DNA of 64,000 bases from Terriglobia bacterium (GTDB lineage: Bacteria; Acidobacteriota; Terriglobia; Versatilivoradales; Versatilivoraceae), in the NCBI GenBank assembly GCA_022452285.1, contig JAKUNG010000001.1, positions 568,548 to 632,547 on the forward strand. The letters are read 5' to 3'. Both the position numbers and the translations under genes were made by a program. This document shows, one piece after another, positions 29,112 to 38,857 of the stretch. How positions within the stretch are numbered: position 1 is the stretch's first letter; every line of letters begins with the position of its first letter. Under the pieces are notes generated by a model, which was given only the letters and a program-made list of their open reading frames with translations, ran no database searches and had not been told where the DNA came from.

Positions 29112-29720
29112 TTAGTAACGTCGATAAACCCCAATTACTTTTCCAACAAGTTCACATTCTTCTTGCTCCACTTCAATTGGTTCAAAAGAAGGATTTTCAG
29201 GTTTAAGAAGAACCTTGTTTGTTAATTGATAAAACCGTTTTAAAGTTGCTTCATTTCCATTAACTCTCGCTACTACAATCTCCCCATTTTCAGCTTTTGT
29301 CTGACTTCGAATTAATACTAAATCTTGAGGTAAGATATGGGCACCAATCATACTTTCACCCTCTACCCTCAACAAAAAAGCATTAGACCCTCTAACCCAT
29401 TCCCTAGGTAAAAACATTGTTCCTTCCCGATTCTCCTCTGCTAAAATTGGTAAACCTGCTTGAATCCTTCCAAGTATCGGCAACTCAACAAAATTATCGT
29501 CTTCTATAGTTGCTGACCTCGGTATATTGGCTCGTGACTTGGAAGGTTGATGGTCCAAGTAGCCTTTAAGTCTTAATATTTCAATATGTTGCTGAATAGC
29601 TTGAGCAGATTTCCCTAAAGCTTGAGCCACCTCTCTTACAGAGGGCGCCATTCCATTATTTGTAAAATATTTATTAATAAAATTAAAAACCAATTGTTGT
29701 TTTTGGGTTAAAGTTTTCAT
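29112..29720 (-). CDS. lexA: SOS response repressor LexA
   Basis: A 202-residue repressor that cleaves itself when RecA filaments form. The N-terminal winged helix (about 1-65) contains PSVREVAQALGKSAQAIQQHIEIL. The peptidase domain has the cleavage site Ala88-Gly89 (RIQAGLPI), the catalytic Ser123 (GESMI) and Lys161 (EATLKRF), with the normal spacing of LexA. It should be active as a self-cleaving repressor. The ribosome site AAGGG is eight bases before ATG. Upstream is a 14-bp perfect inverted repeat that overlaps its promoter, so it very likely represses itself. Confidence 0.95.
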   Translation of the reverse strand: MKTLTQKQQLVFNFINKYFTNNGMAPSVREVAQALGKSAQAIQQHIEILRLKGYLDHQPSKSRANIPRSATIEDDNFVELPILGRIQAGLPILAEENREGTMFLPREWVRGSNAFLLRVEGESMIGAHILPQDLVLIRSQTKAENGEIVVARVNGNEATLKRFYQLTNKVLLKPENPSFEPIEVEQEECELVGKVIGVYRRY

Positions 29721-30118
29721 ACTAATACCCTTATTTAATAAAATTTCTAAACGACTAATTTTGTAGTTAAATCCTAGAGTTCATAGCATTAGACTAGTGA
29801 TTCCCCTCTATAGATTTTCGCGAACAAAAAATATTCAGCTTTGACATTAGTCCGAAATACAGACAAATGTAAGCATAGACATTTGTCTGTATTTGTCAAG
29901 TCTTTATTTAGTTTTGAGTAGTAATTAAGAAAACTATAGTCGAATGATAGTCCTTTCAATAGAGAGACCTTTTTAATTTTTGAGTGTCTTTTGTTCAGTC
30001 CCTCTCCTCTAATTACCGTTAAATCATATACCCCTTGTTTGCATTCTTGACTTATAATCAGAACTTCTAGAATAATTAGCAGCTTCGATAATATCTACGT
30101 CTTCTAGATCCCAATTCG
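29721..30118. other. Divergent regulatory region with LexA operator
   Basis: This 398-base gap separates lexA (minus) from the exported methyltransferase (plus). Its left-centre portion holds the inverted repeat and lexA promoter described separately. The rest has no gene; a 65-codon minus-strand frame at 30024 lies mainly over the methyltransferase start and is not convincing. Confidence 0.4.
29856..29899 (-). promoter_or_regulatory. LexA operator overlapping the lexA promoter
   Basis: AATACAGACAAATG (29856-29869) and CATTTGTCTGTATT (29880-29893) are a perfect 14-bp inverted repeat with a 10-base spacer. On the minus strand a promoter TTGACA (29899-29894), 16-base spacer, TATGCT (29877-29872) fits inside it. 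One repeat arm fills the -35/-10 spacer; the other lies over the start region. A repressor bound to both arms would block RNA polymerase. The sequence differs from the well-known GAAC-N4-GTTC and CTGT-N8-ACAG boxes. LexA binding is inferred from position. Confidence 0.75.
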
Positions 30119-30817
30119 ATGAAACACTACTTACTAATTCTTTTTGCCTCTCTAAGTTGGATCTTCTTGTATTCATCATTAATCCAGAGTGCAAATTCCA
30201 CTGAACAAACAGATCCACCATCTAAGTACAAAGGACGAACTATTGCTCCAGTTATGAGTGCTTCAGGAGCAAATTGGCTGAAACGGGAAAGTCGAGCTTC
30301 CATAGAGCTTCCCGAACAACTCCTAGATGCTTTAGATATAACACCTGGAATGACTATTGCTGACGTAGGAGCAGGGATCGGATACTTTAGCTGGCGACTC
30401 TCTAAAAGAGTGGGACCAAAGGGATTGGTTTATGCAACTGATATTCAAAAAAGAATGATTGCGCTTCTTAATTATGAATTAAAAAAAAGGAAAATAGATA
30501 ACGTCCGAACAATATTGGGAACTGCTTCTGATCCTAATCTACCCCGAGATTCTATAGACATTGCACTTTTAGTCGATGTCTACCATGAATTTAAGTATCC
30601 AGAAACCATGGTAAGCAAGCTCCGTCAAGCATTAAGAAATGATGGAAAACTAGTTTTGGTTGAGTATAGAGGAGAAGATCCTAATGTACCTATAAAGCTT
30701 GAACATAAAATGACTGTACAGCAAGTTCTCAAAGAAATACTCCCTATGGGATTTCGACTCAAAACTAAACTTGATTTTTTACCGTGGCAACATCTATTCA
30801 TTTTTGTTAAAAATTAA
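30119..30817 (+). CDS. SAM-dependent methyltransferase with signal peptide
   Basis: A 232-residue class I methyltransferase. Motif I (ADVGAGIGYFSWRLSKRVG), the DI after VYATDIQ and the DIALLVDVYHEF acidic motif are intact, and the tail KLVLVEYRGED fits the UbiE-like group. The first 25 residues (MKHYLLILFASLSWIFLYSS) form a clear signal peptide or anchor, which is unusual because SAM is cytoplasmic. The start is ATG 30119 with no clear ribosome site. A shorter internal start would remove the signal. The substrate is unknown. The following Tat-exported gene begins 25 bases after its stop, suggesting co-transcription. Confidence 0.85.
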   Translation: MKHYLLILFASLSWIFLYSSLIQSANSTEQTDPPSKYKGRTIAPVMSASGANWLKRESRASIELPEQLLDALDITPGMTIADVGAGIGYFSWRLSKRVGPKGLVYATDIQKRMIALLNYELKKRKIDNVRTILGTASDPNLPRDSIDIALLVDVYHEFKYPETMVSKLRQALRNDGKLVLVEYRGEDPNVPIKLEHKMTVQQVLKEILPMGFRLKTKLDFLPWQHLFIFVKN

Positions 30818-30842
30818 AAGTTCACAAAATAAAAATCCTTAC

Positions 30843-32084
30843 ATGCCAAAGATGACAGATAGAGACGCTAACTTCAGACGAAGGAAGTTCCTTGGGACTT
30901 CAATTGTAGGATCTTTCAGCTGGTTTTTTGATGTGCATGCTGGACAGAGAACGCTACAGAAAAGAAATGGCTTTTTGAAGGAGTACGGCTTCTGGGACTA
31001 TACAACTCCTGGTGCTGGAGGTATGGAAGCTTTTAAGGAAAATGACTATTTATCCCTGCTGGATGACATGGCTGGCGCTAATATGAACTCTCTGATGATC
31101 TATGTAAAGTGGCTTACTACTGGTTATCGGTCCAAACTTCCCTTTCAGGACCAGATATCCGAAAATCCTGTAATAGCCTCTGACAATGCTTTGCTACGAA
31201 AAGTCATCGATGAAGCTAGAAAGAGAAAGATTAAGATCTGGTTAGGTGGAGCAGTTACCTACTTTGACGTTACAAAGTTCCAGGGAAAACCACACCGAAT
31301 CTTCGAACGGCTTGGAAATTATAAGCTTCCGATCAAAGTAGGTCTTTACGACACTGACAATCCAGGCCTAACTGAAATGATAGTGGAAATCTATGAAGAA
31401 CTCCTCGATTTATTTCCAGACGTAGGGGGACTAGAAGTGGAACTTGAAGGAGCAGGTTTTGAAGCTCCTCATCGAATCACTTCTTACAGTAAATGGGCTA
31501 AGGAGACAGGACGACCGCACTTCAAGAAACTTGGACACCCTCTTAATCCACGATCTTTTGATGTCCCAGCTTGGCGCGATTACACAACATATTCCCGACT
31601 TAAAGTACTCAAAGCCGTGGAGGATGCAGTTCGTGCCAAGGGGTTTAAAGGCGATCTTTCCATGATTTGTGAAACTGGGCGTACTTTATACACGGTAGGT
31701 CAGGCTGTCAATCTAAAGGAATTCCATAAACAGTTTCCTACCTGGATTGCCACAACCTATGAGTACGAAAAGTGGGACCATCGTTATGGCATGATGGACG
31801 TTTGCATCGATCATCCTAAACAAGAAGGCCTCACGGTTTTTTACCTACCACGAGGCGTAATGACCTGGGAAATGCCTTTGCCTATTTCTCTTGAAGAAAG
31901 CTGGCAAATGGACCTTGAAGATATTCAACGGTTTAAGCCACAGGGGGTATGGTGGTTTGGCTCTGGAACAAAAAACGAAGGAGCTCATGTAAGTTTAGCC
32001 AGACTAAAGCAAGCAGGATATAAAGATGGCGTAGCTGCTCGTCAAGCTCTGCTGAAAAAAACCTTCCCTCTCAGCAATAGATAG
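30843..32084 (+). CDS. Tat-exported probable TIM-barrel glycoside hydrolase-like protein
   Basis: A 413-residue protein whose N-terminus carries a twin-arginine signal (RRRKFLGTSIVG), so it is exported folded. The rest reads as a TIM-barrel sugar-active protein: LLDDMAGANMNSLMIYVKW, KVIDEARKRKIKIWLGG, LFPDVGGLEVELEGAG and GVWWFGSGTKNEGAH. The last resembles the catalytic-strand endings of GH-type barrels, but I cannot assign a family. I chose ATG 30843 because the codons before it overlap the previous gene and match nothing. No strong ribosome site is visible. Confidence 0.65.
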   Translation: MPKMTDRDANFRRRKFLGTSIVGSFSWFFDVHAGQRTLQKRNGFLKEYGFWDYTTPGAGGMEAFKENDYLSLLDDMAGANMNSLMIYVKWLTTGYRSKLPFQDQISENPVIASDNALLRKVIDEARKRKIKIWLGGAVTYFDVTKFQGKPHRIFERLGNYKLPIKVGLYDTDNPGLTEMIVEIYEELLDLFPDVGGLEVELEGAGFEAPHRITSYSKWAKETGRPHFKKLGHPLNPRSFDVPAWRDYTTYSRLKVLKAVEDAVRAKGFKGDLSMICETGRTLYTVGQAVNLKEFHKQFPTWIATTYEYEKWDHRYGMMDVCIDHPKQEGLTVFYLPRGVMTWEMPLPISLEESWQMDLEDIQRFKPQGVWWFGSGTKNEGAHVSLARLKQAGYKDGVAARQALLKKTFPLSNR

Positions 32085-32141
32085 AATTTTAAAAAATTCC
32101 TGGAGGTTATCTGTTCTATGCTGAGTTACCCTAGTATAGGC

Positions 32142-33023
32142 CTACTTTAGGCCAGATAGCTGTTCCAAAATCTGGAAGATGACTGAATGATCTTTTTGCC
32201 CTTCTCCCTGAGCACTGCATGCAGAAAAAAGCTCATGAATCAATCCAGTTGAAGGTAGGGCCACTCCCAAAGATTTACCAGCAAGCAGAGCATTTTTAAG
32301 ATCCTTAATATGTAAGTCCATCTTGAAACCTGGCTTAAATTTACCGTCAACAAACGCGGGGATTTTCATATCCAGGGTTCGACCTCCAGCCATTCCACCC
32401 TTAATAGCTTGATACACAAGTTGCATGTCTACACCTGCTTTCTTAGCTAAAACCATAGCCTCTGAAATAGATTGGAGTGCCCCAGCGACTATGATCTGAT
32501 TAGACAGTTTTGTAAATCCACCTGCACCAACCTCACCGACACGGACTACACTCTTACCCATCGCCATTAAAACTGGTTCAATTCGTTTATAGATTACACC
32601 GTCCCCACCCACCATGATTGAGAGCGTTCCTTCCATTGCGCCCACTTCTCCCCCGCTAACCGGAGCGTCAAACAAAGAAACTCCTCGCTGATCCAATTCT
32701 TTAGCAATCTTCAAAGTAGTTATTGGAGAAATTGAACTCATATCTATAACAACACTATCCTCCTTAATACCTTCAATGATTCCATTCTTACCAAGAATTA
32801 CTGACTCCACTTCAGGAGAATCAGACACAATTGTGATAATAATGCTAGCATTGGCACTCACTTCCTTTGGAGAATTTTTCAAATCAGCACCCATAGACAC
32901 TAACTCCTCAGTCTTAGATTGAGTTCGATTATATATAACAAGAGAGTGCCCAGCTTTAATCAGATTTTTAGCCATAGGCTTTCCCATAATTCCAAGTCCA
33001 ATAAATCCAATAGTTTCAGCCAT
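32142..33023 (-). CDS. garR: Tartronate semialdehyde reductase/beta-hydroxyacid dehydrogenase
   Basis: A 293-residue NAD(P)-dependent beta-hydroxyacid dehydrogenase. The Rossmann start TIGFIGLGIMGKPMAKNLIKAGH, the substrate motif DAPVSGGEVGAMEGTLSIMVGG and the catalytic lysine in GAGGFTKLSNQIIVAGALQ are complete. The C-terminal FKPGFKMDLHIKDLKNALLAGKSLG also fits. The pattern is closest to 2-hydroxy-3-oxopropionate reductase (GarR/GlxR), which makes glycerate in glucarate, glyoxylate or urate breakdown, though 3-hydroxyisobutyrate dehydrogenase is related. AAAGGAG precedes ATG. It may relate functionally to the sugar-acid genes further right. Confidence 0.85.
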   Translation of the reverse strand: MAETIGFIGLGIMGKPMAKNLIKAGHSLVIYNRTQSKTEELVSMGADLKNSPKEVSANASIIITIVSDSPEVESVILGKNGIIEGIKEDSVVIDMSSISPITTLKIAKELDQRGVSLFDAPVSGGEVGAMEGTLSIMVGGDGVIYKRIEPVLMAMGKSVVRVGEVGAGGFTKLSNQIIVAGALQSISEAMVLAKKAGVDMQLVYQAIKGGMAGGRTLDMKIPAFVDGKFKPGFKMDLHIKDLKNALLAGKSLGVALPSTGLIHELFSACSAQGEGQKDHSVIFQILEQLSGLK

Positions 33024-33153
33024 GATAATCTCCTTTTACTTCTTATACTTTTCAATCCAACCTAATCATTTCAGCAGGTTAACCGATCAATTAAATACAT
33101 TTCAAAAATAGCGAATGCAACCTGAAAGATCTTGTTCAAGTCATTTATTAAAT

Positions 33154-33879
33154 TCATCTTTTGTTGTCAGCTTTATTCTGACCAAATAAGTTTGCACCAA
33201 GAACCCCACCAAGAGTGGTCAAAGTTCCGCAAATAAAACCTTTTATTATCAAACTAATAAGAATTACATTAAAATTGAGAGGATTACCGAATAATTCCAC
33301 CATTTGTTCGAGAGTTTGCAAACTATCTGGTGGGAGGTTTTCAATTTTTAAAATCATCCCACGAACCTCTTGCATGCCTTCCTGTATTGCTTCCGTACCA
33401 GAAATCAAGATCAGAACTATCTCTAATAACTGCCAAACAGCAGCTCCAAACAATCCAGTTAGAAAACCTAAGTTGGCTCCCATTCTAGAAGAAATTGAGA
33501 CCGCATTTTCACTCCTAAAAAAATAAATAGTCAGAATTCCAGCACCACCAACCCAGAGCAAACAAGCTAAATTCACCACAGGTAACGTAGTTAAAACACC
33601 TAAGAGAATACCAGACATTAAAGCTGGTTTAGTTAAATTTGAGCGAAGGATCTCAGATAATTTCAAGTCTAATGTTTCAACATTATCACCCCAGTTCTCA
33701 ATCTTTGGATCGTCGGAAGAATCTTTAGATAGAGGATCAGGAGTAACAGGGTCATTTTCAGGAGAAAGATCCTCCTGAGTTTTGATTGACTCAATTTCAC
33801 TCACATTAGTGGAACAAATTGGACAATTCTTAACACTCTCATCTAGAATTTGCTGGCATTTTGGGCACTCTTTATGCAT
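33154..33879 (-). CDS. Zinc-ribbon membrane protein, unknown function
   Basis: A 241-residue protein I do not recognise. Residues 5-22 form a zinc ribbon (ECPKC and NCPIC pairs), followed by an acidic, Pro/Ser-rich linker (about 25-75) and three or four membrane segments (about 85-125, 132-158 and 205-232). The layout is common in small bacterial membrane proteins of no assigned role. No ribosome site is visible before ATG, which lies 143 bases after the PpiD-like gene stop, so it may be in the same transcript. Confidence 0.75.
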   Translation of the reverse strand: MHKECPKCQQILDESVKNCPICSTNVSEIESIKTQEDLSPENDPVTPDPLSKDSSDDPKIENWGDNVETLDLKLSEILRSNLTKPALMSGILLGVLTTLPVVNLACLLWVGGAGILTIYFFRSENAVSISSRMGANLGFLTGLFGAAVWQLLEIVLILISGTEAIQEGMQEVRGMILKIENLPPDSLQTLEQMVELFGNPLNFNVILISLIIKGFICGTLTTLGGVLGANLFGQNKADNKR

Positions 33880-34022
33880 AGATCTGTACTTTTAACCTCA
33901 CTGAGAAAAAAGGACTATTCGTCAAATAAGAAGGTAAAGAACACTGGCTGGAATTTGCTTCAGTAGAATCAAAACTCGCTAAAAAAACTAATTTTATTTG
34001 ACCAATTCATCAAAGAACCTAG

Positions 34023-35942
34023 TTAGAACTGATCGACCAAATTAATTAGACTAGACTGGTTGATTGATATTTCTCCAGATTTTTCCATTTTGGACTTTGC
34101 ACGGTCCAAAAACGCTTTAAAAACAACATCCTTTCTTTCTATCAGTAGTCTGTCCATAATACCTTGTTTGGCTTTGACAAACTGACCCTGATCAACAGGA
34201 ATCTTTTCTTTTAATTGCACTACAATTAGGTTACTACCAATTCTAATTGGATCACTAATATTATTGATTTCGGCAGAAAAAGTGAATTCATCAAGTGGAG
34301 TACTTGTTCCTAAATCCTTCAAAGTACCATTTCTAGAAAAAGTCTCACTAAGTTTAACTTTAAGACCAAAACGTCTAGCAACAAAGGCAAACTTTTGACC
34401 GGTGCGGACCCGTTTTACCAAGTCATTGGCCTTAGATTTAGCTATTTCCTCTGTTTTTTCATTAGTCATTGCTTCCTTCACTCGTTCTTCAACCTCTGAA
34501 AAAGTAGAAACAGAAGATGACTTGACTTCCAAGAGCTTAACCAAAAGGTACCCATTGGGAACTTCAACTGGGGCACTAATCTCTCCAATAGACATCGAGA
34601 ACATCTTAGTAGATAATTCTGGAGCACTACCTATACCAGGAAAAGGATTCCCAGGAGAAATAAATGGTGTAACTTCAGAACGGATTTCCAATTCCTTTGC
34701 TATATCTTCAAAAGATAAATTCTCCTTTGCACGCCGATAAGCTTTATTAGCCAAATCCCTAGCATTGGATTCTGCTTTTTCACTGCTCAATGAAGAACTA
34801 ATAAACCCTTTTACTTCTTCAAAATCTTGAGTCCGAGCTACCTGTTTTTCAAGAACCTTGATGATATGAAAACCAAACTGGGATGTGACGAGGTTACTTA
34901 TCTCATCAACCTGGAGAGCAAAAGCCACGTTTTCAAATTCTGGAACCATTCGACCTCTTCCAAAAAAACCTAAATCCCCTCCATTTGAAGCCGAACCATC
35001 TTCGGAATATTGTTTGGCTAACTGTGCGAAATCTTTCCCTTTCTTAGCTGCATTAAGAACTGTTTCGGCTTTTCGCTTGATTTGCTCAAATTCAGGACCA
35101 GATTTTTGTGTGTTCTTAAATAGAATATGAGAAGCACGCACCTCTTCCTGCAGTCGAAAATCGGATTGGTTTTTTCTATAGTATGCTTTCATTGCACTTT
35201 CTGAAGGCTGGTTCTGGGATTTCAAAGTATTTTTGTCGGCTAACAAATAATGAACTTTGCGTCTTTCTGGCATTCGATATTTTTCTTTATTTTGATCGTA
35301 ATAATCCTTGGATTCTTTTTGTTGAATCTTGACAGACTTTGCATAGGCGCCCTGATCAAAACTTACGTAGCTGATCTTGGCTTTTTCGTGTTTGTTTCGG
35401 TATTCAGCCATAGCTTCCTCATCCGATACCCCCAGATGTTCTGTAACTAAATGTCGCAATTTTTCCTGAACAATTTCAAAACGGACACCTTCTTCAAACT
35501 CATCAACAGTCAGTCCATTTTGGCTTAATATTAATTTATATCTATTCAATAGAAAATTTTCATCCTCTAAGAAGGCTGGTATTGTGAGTATTTTTTTCTG
35601 AATTTCATGAGAGGTAGCATCAATTCCCAATCTTTGGCCATGCTGAACAATAATTTCTCTACTAATTAGTTGATTTAAAATTTCTTCCTCTATTTTCATC
35701 ATCTTTAAAAATTTACGATCATATGGAACTTGACTACTCCGCAAAAATCTGTGGATAGCATTTTTAAGCTCCTGAGATGAAATTTCAGCATCACCAACTC
35801 GAGCTAATGAAGAAATACTTATTCCTTGACCCCATACTCCTCCAACACCTGGAATTAAATAAGCTACCAAACCAATCACAAGTACGGGAAGAAATACCCA
35901 AGCAAATAATCTTTTTTGTTTCCGCATTATTTCTAAGATCAT
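34023..35942 (-). CDS. PpiD/SurA-like membrane-anchored parvulin foldase
   Basis: A 639-residue periplasmic chaperone with prolyl isomerase activity. One N-terminal helix (about 12-32, [20 protein letters not shown]) anchors it. A SurA-type N-terminal domain (40-230) is followed by a parvulin domain (about 265-365) with [36 protein letters not shown] and [12 protein letters not shown]. The remaining 250 residues form a second PpiD-like region without a full parvulin motif. This layout is that of PpiD, which helps outer-membrane and secreted proteins leave the Sec channel. The start is ATG in a stretch with no strong ribosome site. Confidence 0.9.
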   Translation of the reverse strand: MILEIMRKQKRLFAWVFLPVLVIGLVAYLIPGVGGVWGQGISISSLARVGDAEISSQELKNAIHRFLRSSQVPYDRKFLKMMKIEEEILNQLISREIIVQHGQRLGIDATSHEIQKKILTIPAFLEDENFLLNRYKLILSQNGLTVDEFEEGVRFEIVQEKLRHLVTEHLGVSDEEAMAEYRNKHEKAKISYVSFDQGAYAKSVKIQQKESKDYYDQNKEKYRMPERRKVHYLLADKNTLKSQNQPSESAMKAYYRKNQSDFRLQEEVRASHILFKNTQKSGPEFEQIKRKAETVLNAAKKGKDFAQLAKQYSEDGSASNGGDLGFFGRGRMVPEFENVAFALQVDEISNLVTSQFGFHIIKVLEKQVARTQDFEEVKGFISSSLSSEKAESNARDLANKAYRRAKENLSFEDIAKELEIRSEVTPFISPGNPFPGIGSAPELSTKMFSMSIGEISAPVEVPNGYLLVKLLEVKSSSVSTFSEVEERVKEAMTNEKTEEIAKSKANDLVKRVRTGQKFAFVARRFGLKVKLSETFSRNGTLKDLGTSTPLDEFTFSAEINNISDPIRIGSNLIVVQLKEKIPVDQGQFVKAKQGIMDRLLIERKDVVFKAFLDRAKSKMEKSGEISINQSSLINLVDQF

Positions 35943-36435
35943 GATTTCTTACACTTTCCCAATTTGTTTGATTACAGTTTTAATAGAAATAAAGAACTCC
36001 AAACCTTCATTCTACTTATTATACCAAAATAAGCCAAATTACAGTTTCCATTATACCATCTGTCCGACCCTAACTTTATTGAGTATTTGTTAATCAATCA
36101 AGCATCTAAACCCACAGTGACAATAGATCTTCTTCAAACATGAAGTATTTGTGGATTAATCACGACTTTGGTATGCTTGAAAATTATAAAAGAGTTCGGT
36201 CAATACACGTAAAATCAAATTTTTTACAAATCTTGAGTTTATAGTAAAAGACAGCAGGTCAAACATTGACCCCCAAACAGTCATCAATTTTTTTGTTCTG
36301 CAAATTCAGAAGAGTTTAAGGTTTTGCAGTTCTTGATTTTGAACCTTCGGTTAAACAAGTTTTTTATAGGGTCATACAGTAATGAATATAAGAACTACAC
36401 AAGAAAAGTTTAGCTCAAAGGAGCTTTAGAACTGA
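35943..36435. other. Divergent intergenic region, ppiD-like/mreB
   Basis: This 493-base gap lies between the PpiD-like gene (minus) and mreB (plus) and must hold both promoters. A TTGAAC near 36340 with TATAGG about 20 bases downstream is a weak candidate for the mreB promoter. An AAAGGAG lies 12 bases before the mreB ATG. No gene or structured RNA is visible. Confidence 0.35.
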
Positions 36436-37464
36436 ATGAATTTCCGATCTATATTTCATCTATTTTCAAGTGACTTGGCCATTGATATGGGTACCGCCAA
36501 CTCATTAGTATTTTGCAAGGGTAAAGGGATAGTGGTAAACGAGCCATCAATTGTGGCCGTAAACCAGCTTACAGGTGATATTGAAGCAGTGGGGCATGAG
36601 GCTAAAAAGATGTTAGGGCGAACACCAGGTAATATTACAGCAATCCGGCCTCTTAAAGATGGTGTCATCGCTGATTTTAAAGTTACTGAAAAAATGTTGA
36701 ACTTTTTTATCCATAAAGCTCATGGTCGAAAGCTGCTGGTTCATCCTAGAATTATCATTGGTGTGCCTTCAGGAATCACTCCAGTAGAAAAAAGAGCAGT
36801 CGTTGATTCGGCATTTCGAGCTAAGGCTAGTGAAGTTTATTTGGTGGAACAAGCTATGGTTGCAGCAATTGGAGCCGGCCTAGCTATTACTGAACCTTCT
36901 GGGAATATGGTAGTGGACATTGGTGGAGGTACCACTGACATTGCTGTAATCTCAATTTCTGGAATTGTTTATAGTCGTTCAGTTCGCCTAGCAGGTCATG
37001 AAATGGACGATTCTATTACTCAATATATCAAGCGAAAATATAATTTACTTATCGGTGAAAGAACTGCTGAACAGATTAAAATTGATGTGGGTTCCGCCTT
37101 TCCGCTTGACGAACCCACAAGAGTTGAAATTAAGGGACGCAACTTAATTGAAGGAATACCTAAAACTCTAGTGATAACCGATGAAGAGATTCGCGAAGCT
37201 TTGTCAGAGTGCGTAGGTACAATCATCAATGCGATACGGGTAGCACTAGAACGGACTCCTCCCGAACTCTCCGGGGATATTGTAGATAAGGGTATTGTTT
37301 TAACTGGTGGGGGATCGATGCTGAGGAATTTGGATAAGCGTATACGTGAAGAAACTGGCTTACCTGTTACCCTGGCAAATGATCCTCTTTCCTCAGTGGT
37401 ACTAGGAACTGGCAGAATGTTAAGCGATTTTAGCCTCCTAAGGAAAATCTCCATTCCTGAATAA
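36436..37464 (+). CDS. mreB: Rod shape-determining protein MreB
   Basis: A 342-residue actin homologue that organises cell-wall synthesis along the cell's side wall. Actin-fold motifs are intact: phosphate 1 (LAIDMGTANSLVFCKGKGIV), connect 1, phosphate 2 (MVVDIGGGTTDIAVISISG) and adenosine (GIVLTGGGSMLRNLD). YLVEQAMVAAIGAGL is also characteristic. First gene of the shape cluster mreB-mreC-mreD-mrdA-rodA. Confidence 0.97.
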   Translation: MNFRSIFHLFSSDLAIDMGTANSLVFCKGKGIVVNEPSIVAVNQLTGDIEAVGHEAKKMLGRTPGNITAIRPLKDGVIADFKVTEKMLNFFIHKAHGRKLLVHPRIIIGVPSGITPVEKRAVVDSAFRAKASEVYLVEQAMVAAIGAGLAITEPSGNMVVDIGGGTTDIAVISISGIVYSRSVRLAGHEMDDSITQYIKRKYNLLIGERTAEQIKIDVGSAFPLDEPTRVEIKGRNLIEGIPKTLVITDEEIREALSECVGTIINAIRVALERTPPELSGDIVDKGIVLTGGGSMLRNLDKRIREETGLPVTLANDPLSSVVLGTGRMLSDFSLLRKISIPE

Positions 37465-37538
37465 CGTTGATTAAAAGCTAGAATCACTCCTGGTATAAGA
37501 AGAATAAGCATAGAGTGTAGTTCCCTCTTGAGATCCTC

Positions 37539-38360
37539 ATGAGACATTTCTTTAAATCACGAAAAGAAATGCTTTTCTTGTTGATTGTATTGACTGGACA
37601 TTTACTAGTCATTTCTAGTCAACTCCAAACCAATACTTCAACACCACTCCTACGCGCTTGGACTATGGAATTCATATTGCCATTTCTAAAAACAACCATG
37701 ACTAGTACGCGTCTACTTAGTAATGTTTGGAACAATTACATTCAAATTCGGTTTGACAAAAAACAATTTGAAAACCTAAAGAAACAACAGGCAATTTACC
37801 AGCAAACTCTGATTAACTATGAAGAACAACTCCGAAAAATAAATAGAATCGATTTACTTGCTCAAATCCAAACTAATTTGAAAAACTCAAGTGTAAAGGC
37901 TAGTGTAATTGGTGGGGATCGCCATTCAGGGTATCGTTCCCGAGTATTGGACAAAGGCTCTAACTCAGGAATAAAGAAAAATTCTGCTGTTGTTAATGTT
38001 GATGGAATAGTTGGAAGGATCCTTCATGTTTCACACAACAGTTCTGTTGTTCAACTTATCTCCGATCTAGATAGTGGGGTAGGAGTGCTGCTTGAAAAAA
38101 GTCGTGCACAAGGTGTACTTAAAGGAGTTGGAGAACAAACAGCATACATTGATTATGTTTCTATTAACGAAAAAACAGTACCTGGAGAACGTGTTCTTAC
38201 CTCGGGATTAGACCAAATCTACCCAAAGGGATTTTTAGTAGGAATTGTACTATCAGCAAAAAAAGAAAGCGGTACGCTACAAAAGATTGAAGTTTCTCTT
38301 TCTTCTCAAATGCAAAAATTAGAAGAAGTACTTATTTTAACGAAAGAATCGACAGGGTAA
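37539..38360 (+). CDS. mreC: Rod shape-determining protein MreC
   Basis: A 273-residue periplasmic protein with one N-terminal helix (about 12-32), a coiled-coil (about 65-105, rich in Lys/Gln/Glu) and two beta-barrel subdomains with the family pattern VIGGDRHSGYRSRVLDKGSNSGIKKNSAVVNVDGIVGRI. It links MreB to the elongation synthases RodA/PBP2. It overlaps mreD by one base (TAATG). Confidence 0.93.
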   Translation: MRHFFKSRKEMLFLLIVLTGHLLVISSQLQTNTSTPLLRAWTMEFILPFLKTTMTSTRLLSNVWNNYIQIRFDKKQFENLKKQQAIYQQTLINYEEQLRKINRIDLLAQIQTNLKNSSVKASVIGGDRHSGYRSRVLDKGSNSGIKKNSAVVNVDGIVGRILHVSHNSSVVQLISDLDSGVGVLLEKSRAQGVLKGVGEQTAYIDYVSINEKTVPGERVLTSGLDQIYPKGFLVGIVLSAKKESGTLQKIEVSLSSQMQKLEEVLILTKESTG

Positions 38361-38854
38361 TGCTGCTTTATGCCCAACCTTTTCTACTCATTTCCCTAGT
38401 TCTGGGAATGGTGACTCTACAGCCTCTTATATCCTACTATTTTCCCGAAGTGGGTATTCTCATTGATCTTCCTCTTCTTGCATTGCTGTATATTACATGC
38501 ACTAAACAAAGTTTACTTTTAATCCTTATTCTAGGGAGCTCAGCTGGCGTACTGCAAGATAGTCAAAGTGCTGACCTTCTCGGTTTAAGTGGCTTTAGAA
38601 ACATAATTATCTGTAGTTTTGCTTACCTGAGTGGAACCAAGATAGCTATTGACCACGCATTAACTAGATTTAGTGTTGTTTGGATTTCGTTTGTACTTGC
38701 AGACCTTGTTTCTTGGATACTGAGAGTTTTCTTTTTTAATCGCTATGAGATCTTCAATTTTACTCAAACTTTGACAGGAGCATCTCTTGGCACAGTTATA
38801 GGTATTTTCCTTTTTTTTGTGCTCGATAAAATACTCAAGATTGAAGATAGGTAA
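38360..38854 (+). CDS. mreD: Rod shape-determining protein MreD
   Basis: A 164-residue membrane protein with about five helices. Sequence conservation in MreD is low. The call rests on hydrophobicity, length, position between mreC and the PBP2 gene, and the helix pattern (GVLQDSQSADLLGLSGFRNIIICSFAYLSG is typical). Its start overlaps the mreC stop. Confidence 0.88.
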   Translation: MLLYAQPFLLISLVLGMVTLQPLISYYFPEVGILIDLPLLALLYITCTKQSLLLILILGSSAGVLQDSQSADLLGLSGFRNIIICSFAYLSGTKIAIDHALTRFSVVWISFVLADLVSWILRVFFFNRYEIFNFTQTLTGASLGTVIGIFLFFVLDKILKIEDR

Positions 38855-38857
38855 AGT

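Noticed and set aside
30024..30221. A 65-codon minus-strand frame over the methyltransferase start
   Set aside because: Shadow of the plus-strand gene; no ribosome site or recognisable sequence.
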